Positions 8,230-17,545 of a stretch of 64,000 nucleotides of DNA are shown here, one piece after another; positions within the stretch are counted from its first letter, which is position 1, and each line of letters starts with the position of its first letter. Source of the DNA: Lewinellaceae bacterium (GTDB taxonomy: Bacteria; Bacteroidota; Bacteroidia; Chitinophagales; Saprospiraceae); contig JACJYE010000006.1 of assembly GCA_020636255.1 (NCBI GenBank), forward strand, positions 248,001 to 312,000, given 5' to 3'. Below the pieces are notes generated by a model. The model made no database searches, was not told the DNA's origin, and worked only from the letters and a program-made list of their open reading frames with translations. Position numbers and translations under genes: made by a program.

Positions 8230-8781
8230 TTACAACAAGGATTTGATGTTCTCGATATCCTTGTCGATATCATTCAGGATGGCCCGGAGGGTGGATTCAA
8301 AGGCATCCTTGGTGGACTCGATCTTCTCTTTGGCAGCCTGTATGTGCTCATCGGCGTGGTCGATCGTATCCTGTGCCTTGGCTATCTTTTCCTGCAGCTG
8401 CTGGATCTTGAGCTTGTACTCTTCGATCTGCTTTTTCATCTTTTCCACTTCAGACACCTTGGATTCCACCCGCTGTTCCATCTGTTTCTGGAGCGCAGCG
8501 TCAAATTGTTGTTTCTCGCTGAAGAGTACTTTTTTGTAAAGCTCTGCCGTCTGCAGGAGCTTATCTTTGGTCAGCCCTACCGTCGAGGCCGTGGCGTAGG
8601 CCGACCTGAAAGCCGTAGCCTCATCCATATTCAGGGCCAGGAGCCGTCCGAGTGATTGTTTGAACTCGATATAGTCGAACCCGGGCTGGTTATTGCGTTC
8701 CAATGCTTTGATGAGGGAAGCCACACTTCTTTCGTCCAAACCGGGCCGGGCGGTGAAAAGGTCTTTTAAGTCTTGTTGCAT
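8230..8781 (-). CDS. Soluble coiled-coil protein of unknown function
   Basis: This 183-residue protein has no signal peptide or membrane segment. The first 85 residues are a compact helical domain (MQQDLKDLFTARPGLDERSV onward, with FDYIEFKQSLGRLL). Residues about 95-170 form a strong coiled coil rich in K, E and Q (KVSEVEKMKKQIEEYKLKIQ, IAKAQDTIDHADEHI). It lies 32 bases upstream of the membrane-anchored coiled-coil gene on the same strand, and a joint structural or stress role at the membrane is plausible. No catalytic motif was found. Confidence 0.6.
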   Translation of the reverse strand: MQQDLKDLFTARPGLDERSVASLIKALERNNQPGFDYIEFKQSLGRLLALNMDEATAFRSAYATASTVGLTKDKLLQTAELYKKVLFSEKQQFDAALQKQMEQRVESKVSEVEKMKKQIEEYKLKIQQLQEKIAKAQDTIDHADEHIQAAKEKIESTKDAFESTLRAILNDIDKDIENIKSLL

Positions 8782-8927
8782 TCGTACTGAAGTTTATAGT
8801 GCGCCCACAAATTAAAGCAAATTGGCAGAAAAGGGAATATAAAAATCGATAATCCGGGAGGGATTGTCGATATAATGCCCCGTCACGTTCAAAAAACGAT
8901 ACCTTTAATTTCACAAAACCCAACGAC

Positions 8928-9518
8928 ATGGAATCTCCCGATAAATCCCTGCGCGCGCAGGAAATCGTAAAGAACCACGTACTCATCTCCATGGGCGCCG
9001 GCCTGGTGCCCATCCCTATCCTCGACATTGCCGCCGTTACGGCCGTACAGCTGGATATGGTCAAGAACCTGGCCCAGCTCTACGGCGCCGATTATTCCGG
9101 CGACTTCGCCAGAAACCTGCTCACAACCCTTACGGGCAGCACCCTGGCCCGCATCGGCGCCAGCATGATCAAGGCCCTTCCGGGCATAGGCACCCTGCTG
9201 GGCGGCGTATCCATGTCCATCATGTCAGGCGCCTCTACTTATGCCGTGGGCCAGACCTTTATCCGCCACTTCAGCACCGGCGCCAGCCTCTTCGACTTCG
9301 ACACCGAGAAGGGTAAGGCATCCTACGAACGTTACTACGAGGAAGGCAAGGACGTGGCCGCACAGTGGGATAAAGAAAAGAAGGCCCGCGAACAGGCTGG
9401 CCAGGAAGCCCAGGACCCCCTCAAAAAACTGGAGCGCCTTGCTGAACTGCGCGACAAAGGCGCCCTCACGGAAGAGGAGTTTCAGCTGATGAAACGGAAG
9501 CTACTGGAGGAAATGTAG
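8928..9518 (+). CDS. DUF697-like membrane protein with C-terminal SHOCT domain
   Basis: The 196-residue protein carries the glycine-rich amphipathic DUF697-type segment near the N-terminus (SMGAGLVPIPILDIAAVTAV, about residues 21-40, then LAQLYG). Two hydrophobic stretches follow around residues 72-105 (GSTLARIGASMIKALPGIGT, GVSMSIMSGASTYAVG). The last 30 residues (PLKKLERLAELRDKGALTEE) are a classic SHOCT short C-terminal domain. DUF697 proteins occur with GTPases and stress factors, and SHOCT acts as an oligomerisation or tethering tail. A near-consensus -7 box TACCTTTA lies at 8900-8907, 20 bases upstream of the ATG. It is divergent from the coiled-coil pair, and the shared 146-base control region suggests co-regulation. 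Confidence 0.72.
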   Translation: MESPDKSLRAQEIVKNHVLISMGAGLVPIPILDIAAVTAVQLDMVKNLAQLYGADYSGDFARNLLTTLTGSTLARIGASMIKALPGIGTLLGGVSMSIMSGASTYAVGQTFIRHFSTGASLFDFDTEKGKASYERYYEEGKDVAAQWDKEKKAREQAGQEAQDPLKKLERLAELRDKGALTEEEFQLMKRKLLEEM

Positions 9519-9616
9519 GCGGCGCACTTCGGATAACGGGTGTCCGGCTTACTGGAAACCCAACCATACAGGCGAATGACGGGACAGGGCCCCGTCTTCC
9601 TTTGCCCTTGCCCCGA

Positions 9617-9710
9617 GGCTCCGCCACAACGCCTTTTCGTCCACGGGCGATGCCCGTGGCTGGCCTGTTAACGCCCTTTGGGCGAGACGGCTGGCTCCGC
9701 CGCTAAGGCA
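9617..9710. repeat. Dispersed two-hairpin repeat, single copy
   Basis: This unit begins with GGCTCCGCC and contains the hairpins CCACGGGcgatgCCCGTGG and CGCCCtttGGGCG, followed by a second GGCTCCGCCG. It is the same element that is present in two and a fraction copies at 53977-54153. It occupies the gap between the DUF697 gene and the 3' end of sbcC, with no ORF. The compact double hairpin is reminiscent of REP/BIME-type elements. Confidence 0.75.
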
Positions 9711-9766
9711 TTGGTTGTCATTGGGCCCTTTAACCTTGCCCTGCTATCGCTCTGCCGGCTGCCGTC

Positions 9767-12700
9767 CTACCCCACCACTTCCACCGAGCTAAAGCCGTTG
9801 CCCTTTTTCTGCACCACGATCTGGGTAGAGATGCGCTCTTTCAGGGCTTTGACATGAGAGATAATGCCTATGGACTTCCCGCTGGCCTGAAGGTTTTCGA
9901 GGGTAGAGATGGCCAGGTCGAGGGTGCTCTCGTCCAGGGTGCCGAAACCTTCGTCGATGAAGAGGGAATGGATCTGGGCCTTGCGGCCGGCCAGGTCGCT
10001 CAGGCCGAGGGCCAGGGCCAGGCTGACCAGGAAGCTTTCGCCCCCGGAGAGGGTATTCATCGAGCGGCGGTTATCGGCCTGGAAGGTGTCGATGATGTCC
10101 AGCTCCAGGCTGTCGTCGCTGCGTTTGTCGATGAGGTAGCGGCCGTTGAGCTTTTCCAGGTGCTGGTTGGCCAGCTGGGCGAGTTTCTGGAGGGTGAGGC
10201 CCTGGGCGAAGATGCGGAATTTTTTGCCGTCGGCCATGCCGATGATATCGTTGAGGCGGGCCCAGCGCCCGTATTCCTGCTTTTGCTGTCCGATGCGGCC
10301 CACGAGTTCCTCTGCCTTTTGGCTGCGGCTTTCCTGCTGGGCGAGTTTTTCCGCCAGCGCTCCGATGCGCTGCTGTAGCGCTCCGAAGGCAGCTTCCTGA
10401 TCCTGGAGCTGGGCTTCGAGCTGTTCCGGAGCTTCGCCCGTCAGCGCCCTGGCCTGTTCGGCCCCGAGCTCTTCCTGTACGTTCTTCAGGGAGAGCTGTG
10501 CTTCCGCCAGGGCCTGCTGCAGGGTTTTGCGGCGCCTTTCCAGGGCCTGCACTTCCTCAGCAGGCAGCAATGCCGCTCTTAAGCTGGCGAGCGTATCGAA
10601 GCTTGCTTCGCCGGCCCTGTCCAACAGCGATACCTCCAGTTCCTGAGCACGGGCCGAAGTGCTTTGCAGGGCGTCCTGCTTCTCTGCCAGCGATTGCCGG
10701 GCGCTGGCCAGGGCCAGGCCGGCATCGTTCAGGCGCTGCCCCGCCGTTTCCAGCTGCTGATCCAGGGCTTCCATTTGCTGGCGGGCCTGTTGCCGCTCCT
10801 GCCGGGGGTCTTTATCGCCGAGCAGTTGCCGGCGCTGTTCTTCGAGTTCGGCCAGGGCTTCCCGTTCCTGTTCCAGGCGGCCGGCCTGCACGGCCAGCCG
10901 TTGTTCTTCTTTGGCGGCCTGCTGGCTGAGGCCTTCGTACTTCTGCCGGGACAGTTCCAGGCTTCTGCTCTGCTGCGCTTCTTCCCCTACCCTGCTTTCC
11001 CACTCGTTTTTCAGGGCCAGCAGCCCCTCGAACACCTGTGCTGCAGTATCCAGGTTGAACACCTGCCCGTATTTTTTAAGCAGCTTGTTCAATTGCTGCA
11101 CCCCTTTTTCAAATTTCTCCTGAAAGCCGGCCGCCTGCTGGCGCTGGCTTTCCAGGCTTTGCTCCAGCAGCCTGATCTCCGTATCCTGGTCTTTGAGCTG
11201 GTTGGCGGCCGTGAGCCGAAGGGCTTCCTGTTCATCCAGCTTGCCGGCCAGTTCGGAGAGCCTGTTGCGGGCCTGCTGCCGCTCGCGGATCAGCTGGCCG
11301 GATTCCCTGATCTGCTGCGCCAGCAGGTGGTTGCGGGCCAGGGCGAAGTGCTGCCCTCCCAGTTCTGGCCCTACTTCGGCGATCCTGCGCTCCAGCAGCT
11401 CTATTTTTTCGAGCTGCCTGCCTGCCTGGCCACTCAGCTGCTGCAGCTCGTTGCCGGCCAGTTCGCTGATCTGCAGTTCGAGCTTGTCCTGTTGTTGCAG
11501 CAATGCGCGGTGCCGGCTGTAGGCTGTATTCTGATGTTGCTGGGCCTTATCCAGCTCTGCTTTTGCCTTGTCGGCAAAAGGAGTTACCGGTTTGTCGCGG
11601 AACGGGTGGTGGGTGGAAAAGCAAAGCGGGCAGGGCTCGCCCTGCTGCAGTTCCGACCGGTCCTTTTCGTAGTTGGCGATCAGCAGTTGCTGCCTATAAA
11701 TATTGCTTTTGAATTCCAGGTGCGCTGTGGCGGCATCCAGCTCCTCCAGCGAGTTCATGATCTCTTTGTGGAGCGCCAGCTCTTCGTTCTGAAGGTTCTC
11801 CAGGCGTTCTTCATAGGCGGCCTGTTCGGCCAGCAGGCGCTGGTATTCGTCGTTGAGGCGATGCAGTTCTTCCAGGTTCTGTTTCTGCTGGCTGAGCTGT
11901 TCGATCTCGCGGTGCAGCAGGCCCAGCAGTTCACTGCGCCCCTGCGCAAAATTGGACGGGGTGTTTTGCCGGAAATCTTCTTCCATCCTTGCGATGGCCT
12001 GTTGTAGCTGTTCCAGCTCGCCGGCCGTCTTTTGCCTCGACTGGCGGTTTTCCGCCAGCTGCTGCTCCAGCTTGCCGGCTTTCTGCTCGGCCTGCCGTTG
12101 GTCTTTGTACAAGTCTCTGAGCTCCTCGCGATGCTGTTGAATAGCTGGCAGGTGCTCCACCAGCGTGGCGGCGCTCCTGTTGTCTTTCAACCACTTCCGG
12201 AGCTGGGCCAGGGATGCTTCCAGTGTTTCGATCCGGGCCGCCAGTTCTTGTGCGGCAGTTTGTTTGGCAGCCCATTCGGCTTGTGCTGCCTCCATTTCCC
12301 GGCGGCGGGCCTCCAGAGGCTCCTTTTTTTCCCTGATCTCTACGTCCAGTGCCAGTACCTGCTCCAATAGCGGCTCCTGTTTGTCGAAGGCAGCCCGGGC
12401 CGAGCCCAGCAGCTGCCGGGCCTGTTGTTGCTGTTCCCGGGCCTCTGCTTCCTGTGCCTGCAGTTGCTCAGCCGACAGCATCAACTGCCCGATGGCCTGC
12501 TGTATGGCCTGTTGCTGCGACAGGGCTTCATCCAGTAATTGCAGCGGCCCTTCAAAGGGTTGTGCCTGCCGGTGGCGTTCCAGGCGTGCATATTCAGGAG
12601 CCGCCTGCGCTTCTTGCTGTTGCGCTTCCTCCAGCCGGGCTGTCAGGACGTGTTGGCGTTCCTCGAGTTGCTGCATTTTTTTCTGCCAGCTCACCTGCTG

Positions 12701-13429
12701 GCGCAGGCTTTCCAAAGCTGAGCGTAAGGCCTCGGCCTGCTGCTGCTTTTCCTGGCGTTCTTCCCGCACCTCCGCCACCTCGTCGTCGCTGAGCAATTCC
12801 AGCGTTTCTCTTTCCTGTTCCAGGGCCGACAATTTCTGCTGTTCGAGCTTGAAGCGGTCGTAAGCACCCTTGGATAACAGGGTATACACTTCCGTCCCGG
12901 TGATGCGCTCCAGCAGGCCGCTGCGCTCCCGTTCGCCGGATTGCAGGAAAGCTGCGAAATCGCCCTGGGACAACATGGCCGACCGGCAGAACCTGCCATA
13001 GTCCAGCCCGGTTATTTCCTCAACCAACTGGTCTGCTTCTTTAACCTTTTCGGCGAGTATCTCAAAGGCTTCTTTCTTCGGGTCCCAGCGCGACAGCTGC
13101 CGTTCAGGGCCCAGTATGTTCCCATCTTCTTTTTTGTGCGCCCGCCAGATGTTCCACCTCGACCGGTAAACCGTGCCCTTTACTTCGAACTCCACTTCCG
13201 CAAGGCTTTCCACTGCACCGTATGACAGTACCTCTTTGGCTTCCTTGTTGCGGTGCACCCGCCCGTACAAGGCCAGCGTAATGGCGTCCAGTATGGTGGT
13301 CTTGCCCGCCCCCGTATCCCCGGTAATGGCAAAAAGCCCGGCCTGCCCCAGCGGCGCAGCGCTGAAGTCGATCGTCTGCTTCAAACGCAGCGAGTTGAGG
13401 TTGTGGATGGTCACTCGGAGGATCTTCAT
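9767..13429 (-). CDS. sbcC: SbcC, SMC-like ATPase subunit of the SbcCD nuclease
   Basis: The 1220-residue protein has a Walker A motif near residues 35-43 (ITGDTGAGKTT), two very long glutamine- and glutamate-rich coiled-coil arms, and a zinc-hook CPLC at about residues 600-603. The ABC signature is LSGGESFLVSLALALGLSDL and the Walker B motif is SLFIDEGFGTLDEST, both near the C-terminus. With SbcD it forms the Mre11-Rad50-like complex that opens hairpins and trims protein-blocked DNA ends. Length and architecture are normal for SbcC. It lies downstream of sbcD on the same strand, separated by 133 bases of simple repeat. Confidence 0.95.
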   Translation of the reverse strand: MKILRVTIHNLNSLRLKQTIDFSAAPLGQAGLFAITGDTGAGKTTILDAITLALYGRVHRNKEAKEVLSYGAVESLAEVEFEVKGTVYRSRWNIWRAHKKEDGNILGPERQLSRWDPKKEAFEILAEKVKEADQLVEEITGLDYGRFCRSAMLSQGDFAAFLQSGERERSGLLERITGTEVYTLLSKGAYDRFKLEQQKLSALEQERETLELLSDDEVAEVREERQEKQQQAEALRSALESLRQQVSWQKKMQQLEERQHVLTARLEEAQQQEAQAAPEYARLERHRQAQPFEGPLQLLDEALSQQQAIQQAIGQLMLSAEQLQAQEAEAREQQQQARQLLGSARAAFDKQEPLLEQVLALDVEIREKKEPLEARRREMEAAQAEWAAKQTAAQELAARIETLEASLAQLRKWLKDNRSAATLVEHLPAIQQHREELRDLYKDQRQAEQKAGKLEQQLAENRQSRQKTAGELEQLQQAIARMEEDFRQNTPSNFAQGRSELLGLLHREIEQLSQQKQNLEELHRLNDEYQRLLAEQAAYEERLENLQNEELALHKEIMNSLEELDAATAHLEFKSNIYRQQLLIANYEKDRSELQQGEPCPLCFSTHHPFRDKPVTPFADKAKAELDKAQQHQNTAYSRHRALLQQQDKLELQISELAGNELQQLSGQAGRQLEKIELLERRIAEVGPELGGQHFALARNHLLAQQIRESGQLIRERQQARNRLSELAGKLDEQEALRLTAANQLKDQDTEIRLLEQSLESQRQQAAGFQEKFEKGVQQLNKLLKKYGQVFNLDTAAQVFEGLLALKNEWESRVGEEAQQSRSLELSRQKYEGLSQQAAKEEQRLAVQAGRLEQEREALAELEEQRRQLLGDKDPRQERQQARQQMEALDQQLETAGQRLNDAGLALASARQSLAEKQDALQSTSARAQELEVSLLDRAGEASFDTLASLRAALLPAEEVQALERRRKTLQQALAEAQLSLKNVQEELGAEQARALTGEAPEQLEAQLQDQEAAFGALQQRIGALAEKLAQQESRSQKAEELVGRIGQQKQEYGRWARLNDIIGMADGKKFRIFAQGLTLQKLAQLANQHLEKLNGRYLIDKRSDDSLELDIIDTFQADNRRSMNTLSGGESFLVSLALALGLSDLAGRKAQIHSLFIDEGFGTLDESTLDLAISTLENLQASGKSIGIISHVKALKERISTQIVVQKKGNGFSSVEVVG

Positions 13430-13432
13430 GGT

Positions 13433-13505
13433 TGCAGGTTACAGGTTCCAGCGTTTCAGGTTACAGGGTTACAGGTTTCAGGTTCCAGGTTCCAGAGTTG
13501 CAGGC
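13433..13505. repeat. CAGGTT-type simple repeat between sbcD and sbcC
   Basis: The stretch is composed of imperfect repeats of (G)GTTACAGG/GTTTCAGG/GTTCCAGG, about 6-8 bases each. It fills much of the gap between two genes that are usually adjacent or overlapping, so it may be a recent expansion. It resembles the AACCTT repeat at 3862-3910 in its simple T/C, A/G alternation. Confidence 0.75.
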
Positions 13506-13562
13506 GCTGTCCGTCGAAGCTTTATGCGAAGGTGGGTTCCAGGTTGGCGGAAGTTCACCCAG

Positions 13563-14825
13563 TCACGGAGCCTCCCCCTCACCCAGTCTGGTTCCAGCTT
13601 GTCCCGTGCCTTGCTCCTGCCCCGCCATCCATTCCCGCAGCTCCAGGAATGTTTGCACCAGCTCGTCCATCTCTTCGGGGGGGCTGCCATAGCTCTGGCA
13701 CTTCATTTTAAAAACCTCGAGCTCTTCCAGGTCGCCGAGTTCTGGAATGAGCTGTTCCTGTTGTGCGGCCTGGTATAACCTGAAGAGGCGGATCTTGAGC
13801 AGTTCCAGGTGTTTATCGGCCGTTAGTTCGTGCAGGCGCTGGTCGAGCTGGGGGATCAGGCGATCGGTTTCTACGATCACTTCCACCCAGGGCGCCAGCC
13901 CTTCGCGCTGCTTGCCTGCGAAGCGCTTCAGGGCTTCCTCTACTTTTTCCAGCGGCCCCTGTATCGTTTTCAGGCGGCGGAAAGTGGGCAGTTCAAGTGC
14001 CTCTACCTTTTTTAACATCGCGCCTTCAAACTCCAGCAGGTACACGCTTTTGTCGTCCTTCGTCTCGCTGAAGCTCAGCGGGATGAGGGAGCCGGAATAC
14101 CGAACGTGTTCCAGGCCGCCTACGGCCTGCGGGCGGTGGATGTGCCCCAGGGCCACATAAGCAAAAACTTCCGGAAAATCACGGGCGTCGATATTCTCCT
14201 TGTTGCCGATGTAAATGTTGTCCTGCGCGCCCGAGGCCTGGGCGCCTGTAGCGTACAGGTGCCCCGTAGCGATCAACGGGACACCGGCGCCGGCATAACG
14301 CTCTTCGATAAGCCGCCCCAGCGAACGGTAATGTTCCCGGATGCTATTTTTGAGCCGATCCACCCGCTCCATGCCATTCTCGCCGGCCACGCTGAAGTGC
14401 AGGTCGCGGTCGCGCAGAAAAGGCACGGCGGCGATAACGGCTTCCAGCGCTCCTTTTTCGTTGCGCCACTCTACGGCCTCATCTTCCAGGGCTCCAGTAA
14501 TGGCTCCCAGCACGTCGATGTTCAGCGCCTGCAGCAGGTCGCGCGGCGCTTCGAGCATAGCCGGCGAGTCGTGGTTGCCTCCCGTGGCCAGCACGTGCCT
14601 GCAGGTGGTTGGAATTAGCTGGGTCAGAAAGCGATAGTACATCCTGCGGGCATAGTTGGGCGGGTTGCCGATGTCGAAAACATCGCCCGCTACGATCAGC
14701 CCGTCCACTTCCCTGCTGCGAATGGTGTCTACGAGCCAGTCGAGCGCCATCTGGTGCTCGGCCTCGCGGCCGTTGTACAGGAACTTCTGCCCCAGGTGCC
14801 AGTCGGAAGTATGGATGATCTTCAT
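13563..14825 (-). CDS. sbcD: SbcD, Mre11-type nuclease subunit
   Basis: This 420-residue calcineurin-like phosphoesterase has all metal motifs in order: TSDWHLG (residues 6-12), IVAGDVFD (about 45-52), ATGGNHDSP (about 80-88) and ALGHIHRPQ (about 225). These bind two Mn ions. The C-terminal part (SbcD_C) is the capping region. It partners SbcC, encoded downstream, in processing DNA ends and cruciforms. The C-terminal tail after residue about 400 is low-complexity, rich in Q, G and E. Confidence 0.95.
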   Translation of the reverse strand: MKIIHTSDWHLGQKFLYNGREAEHQMALDWLVDTIRSREVDGLIVAGDVFDIGNPPNYARRMYYRFLTQLIPTTCRHVLATGGNHDSPAMLEAPRDLLQALNIDVLGAITGALEDEAVEWRNEKGALEAVIAAVPFLRDRDLHFSVAGENGMERVDRLKNSIREHYRSLGRLIEERYAGAGVPLIATGHLYATGAQASGAQDNIYIGNKENIDARDFPEVFAYVALGHIHRPQAVGGLEHVRYSGSLIPLSFSETKDDKSVYLLEFEGAMLKKVEALELPTFRRLKTIQGPLEKVEEALKRFAGKQREGLAPWVEVIVETDRLIPQLDQRLHELTADKHLELLKIRLFRLYQAAQQEQLIPELGDLEELEVFKMKCQSYGSPPEEMDELVQTFLELREWMAGQEQGTGQAGTRLGEGEAP

Positions 14826-14885
14826 GAAAAAGCTTTGTAGTGTTCAAAGCAATAAGTTCTCCATTGGAGATTCTGCGATGGTTTC

Positions 14886-16106
14886 CTATTCAAAGTCGTC
14901 GTAAAGCAGATACCTTCGGCGCACCTTTTTAAATACGGCCAGGCCTTCCTGCCAACTCTGCCGGATCTCTGCCTCCGATTTCCCGTCGATGATCTGATGC
15001 CTCAGCATATCGCTACCCGCCAGGCGGTCAAAATGGCTCACCAGGAAGAAGTTGCCCTTATCGGGAAAATTGCGGTAAAACGCCAGCAGGTAGCTGAAAT
15101 TGAGCCGCCCTTCCGCACGGATGTCTTCGGGCGCCCGGCTCACCAGGCTGTGCCCCCGGCACAGCTTACCTTCCAGCTTGGGCGATTTTGCGCCCGGCAT
15201 CGATACCGGCGTGAAGGTATAATCACCATCCGGAAAATCCGGATGCCCGTACACCTGGAACTGGTCGTTCGTGCCCCGGCCTTCGCTGGCCACTGTGCCC
15301 TCGAAAAAACAGGTGGAGGGGTACAGGTAAATGGCCCGCATATTGGGCAGGTTAGGGCTGGGCCGCACCGGCAACGCATAAGCCGTGGCATGCGTGTACC
15401 CGGTACAGGGTATCACTTCCAGCATACACTGCCGCCCTTCGCTAAGCCAGCCTTCGCCATTGATCATCCGGGCGTACTCACCCACCGTCATGCCATGCAC
15501 CACGGGCACCGGGTGCATGCCAACAAAAGAGCGGTAGGCCGTATCCAGTATAGGGCCGTCCACATAGTGCCCGTTGGGGTTGGGGCGGTCCAGCACCATA
15601 AACCGGACGCCAAACTCGGCACAGGCATCCATCATGTAGTGCATAGAGGAGATGTAGGTGTAAAACCGCGCGCCGACATCCTGAATGTCGAACAGCACCA
15701 AGTCTATGCCCGCGAGGCTCCCCGCGTTGGGCCGCCTCGTGCTGCCGTACAGCGATTCCAGCTGTATCCCCGTCTGGTTGTCCTTGCCATCTTTGACGTG
15801 CTCGCCGGCGTCGGCCTCACCGCGGAAGCCGTGCTCCGGAGCGTATATTTTCACTACCTTCACGCCCTTGCTCAACAGGGTATCAGCCAGGTGAGTGCTC
15901 CCTACCATAGAGGTATTATTGACCAGCAGGGCGACGGTTTTGCCAGCCAGCAACGGCAGGTATACATCCATGCGCTCAGCGCCGGCCTGAAGGGGTGCGC
16001 CTGGCGCCTGAGCCGGCATGGGTTCGGCCGCTTTTTTGGACAAAGCGACACAATTTAGTTGAAAAGCAACTAAAATTAAAACTATATTTTTTAAATTCGC
16101 CATCAT
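14886..16106 (-). CDS. namZ: NamZ-type exo-beta-N-acetylmuramidase (DUF1343)
   Basis: I set the start at 16106 (MMANLKNIVLILVAFQLNC), since the longer ORF adds 97 residues that overlap the divergent gene. The N-terminus is a signal peptide; a cysteine at QLNC could be a lipobox but does not match it well. The DUF1343 body contains LLVNNTSMVG, YAPEHGFRGEADAGE, DLVLFDIQDVGARFYTY and LDRPNPNGHYVDGP, all strongly conserved in this family. Members remove terminal MurNAc from peptidoglycan fragments during cell-wall recycling. Neither amgK/murU nor other recycling genes are in the window. It is divergent from the exonuclease fusion, 21 bases apart. Confidence 0.88.
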   Translation of the reverse strand: MMANLKNIVLILVAFQLNCVALSKKAAEPMPAQAPGAPLQAGAERMDVYLPLLAGKTVALLVNNTSMVGSTHLADTLLSKGVKVVKIYAPEHGFRGEADAGEHVKDGKDNQTGIQLESLYGSTRRPNAGSLAGIDLVLFDIQDVGARFYTYISSMHYMMDACAEFGVRFMVLDRPNPNGHYVDGPILDTAYRSFVGMHPVPVVHGMTVGEYARMINGEGWLSEGRQCMLEVIPCTGYTHATAYALPVRPSPNLPNMRAIYLYPSTCFFEGTVASEGRGTNDQFQVYGHPDFPDGDYTFTPVSMPGAKSPKLEGKLCRGHSLVSRAPEDIRAEGRLNFSYLLAFYRNFPDKGNFFLVSHFDRLAGSDMLRHQIIDGKSEAEIRQSWQEGLAVFKKVRRRYLLYDDFE

Positions 16107-16127
16107 TTTGTTTCGGCATAAAGCATT

Positions 16128-17522
16128 ATGAAGCAAAAATACTACGCTGTCGTCGACCTGGAAACCACAGGCGGACGGGCGGCCAGGGATAAAATTATAG
16201 AAATTGCCATTGTCCTGCACGATGGGCAGGAAATTATTGACACCTATAGCAGCCTGGTCGACCCGGAATGTTACATTCCCTATGGCATTACCCAGCTCAC
16301 CGGCATCACCCAGGAGATGGTGCAGGGCGCGCCCCACTTCTACGAGATCGCCCGCAAGGTAGTGGAAATGACCGAAGATGCCATCTTCGTCGCTCACAAC
16401 GTGCGCTTCGACTACAGCTTCCTGCGCGAGGAATTCGCCCGCCTGGGTTACACCTTCTCCCGCAAAAACCTATGTACGGTGCGGCTGAGCCGCAAGGCCT
16501 TCCCGGGCCTGCCTTCCTACAGCCTCGGCAACCTCATCAAAAGCATGGGCATCAGCGTCGACAACCGCCACCGCGCCCTCGACGACGCCCTTGCTACCGC
16601 CGAACTGCTGCGCCGCATCCTGGCCAAAGAGGACAACGAAAAAGCGGCCCGGGATATGGTCAACCTCGGAATCCGCGAGTCGCTGCTACCCAAAAACCTC
16701 AGCCTGGAGAAAATACACGCCCTGCCGGATGCCTGCGGGGTGTACTACTTCCACGATCAGAAAGGCGATGTGGTGTACGTCGGCAAAAGCATCAATATCA
16801 AAAAGCGGGTGGCGGAGCATTTTGCGGATAAAACGGAAAAGGCGGGCAAGCTGCAACAACAGGTGTTCGACATTTCCTACGAGCTTACCGGCAGCGAGCT
16901 CGTCGCCCTGCTGCTGGAATCGCACGAGATCAAGCGCCTCAGCCCCTCCGTCAACCGGGCTCAGCGGGTGCGCCGTTTCCCCTTTGTGGTGCATGCCTTT
17001 GAAAATGAACAAGGGTATCAGTGCTTCGATATAGCACAGGTAACGGCCAAAAACCGCGCCTCATTCCATATCATTTCGGAATACCCCAAGCTCAGCCACG
17101 CCAAAGGCCACCTCAGCCGTATGCAGGCCACTTATGAGCTGTGCCCGCGCCTCAGCGGCCTGCAGCCCGGCAAAGGGGCCTGTTTTCACTACCACCTCAA
17201 ACAATGCCACGGCGCCTGCGCCGGCAAGGAAAACCCCGAGGACTACAACGAACGCGCCAGTCAGGCCCGCGAACAGCTCTCCACCGTATTCAACGAAGAT
17301 TTCTTCATCCTCGACCACGGCCGCAGCCCCGACGAGCTGGCCGTCGTGCTGGTCGAGAACGGCGGCTTCCAGGGCTTCGGCTTCATCGCCCAGGACGCCC
17401 TCAATGGAGACACAGAACCGCTGCGGGACGCCGTCCGCCCCTACCCCGGAAACCCGGAAACGACGAGGATCATCCAGCGGTTTATGAGTTCGGGGAGTGG
17501 GTATAGGGTGGTTCGGTGCTAG
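16128..17522 (+). CDS. DnaQ-like 3'-5' exonuclease fused to a UvrC-type GIY-YIG nuclease domain
   Basis: The 464-residue protein has two domains. Residues 1-165 are a DEDDh exonuclease: D10/E12 in VVDLETTGG, the Exo II segment VAHNVRFDYSF and the Exo III segment HRALDDALATAELL. Residues about 195-290 are a GIY-YIG nuclease of the UvrC/Cho kind (CGVYYFHDQKGDVVYVGKS, then KKRVAEHF). The C-terminal 170 residues include a cysteine/histidine-bearing stretch (CFHYHLKQCHGACAGK) like that following the GIY-YIG domain in UvrC. This architecture is a known fusion, often labelled as DNA polymerase III epsilon subunit family. A role in DNA repair is probable, but the substrate is unknown. It converges with pyrF. 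Confidence 0.88.
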   Translation: MKQKYYAVVDLETTGGRAARDKIIEIAIVLHDGQEIIDTYSSLVDPECYIPYGITQLTGITQEMVQGAPHFYEIARKVVEMTEDAIFVAHNVRFDYSFLREEFARLGYTFSRKNLCTVRLSRKAFPGLPSYSLGNLIKSMGISVDNRHRALDDALATAELLRRILAKEDNEKAARDMVNLGIRESLLPKNLSLEKIHALPDACGVYYFHDQKGDVVYVGKSINIKKRVAEHFADKTEKAGKLQQQVFDISYELTGSELVALLLESHEIKRLSPSVNRAQRVRRFPFVVHAFENEQGYQCFDIAQVTAKNRASFHIISEYPKLSHAKGHLSRMQATYELCPRLSGLQPGKGACFHYHLKQCHGACAGKENPEDYNERASQAREQLSTVFNEDFFILDHGRSPDELAVVLVENGGFQGFGFIAQDALNGDTEPLRDAVRPYPGNPETTRIIQRFMSSGSGYRVVRC

Positions 17523-17545
17523 TTGCTTGGGTGTAACCCTCCAAG

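Noticed and set aside
9854..12863. Long plus-strand ORFs opposite sbcC (for example 10664-12007 and 12165-12863)
   Set aside because: They are shadows of the highly biased codon use in the coiled-coil arms of SbcC, with leucine-, serine- or cysteine-rich composition and no recognisable domain.
13430..13562. Small gene between sbcD and sbcC
   Set aside because: The space is taken by a simple CAGGTT-type repeat; the ORFs there repeat the same few residues and have no start context.
16107..16397. N-terminal extension of the NamZ-like protein
   Set aside because: It would overlap the start of the divergent exonuclease gene and lacks a signal peptide, which is present at the 16106 start.
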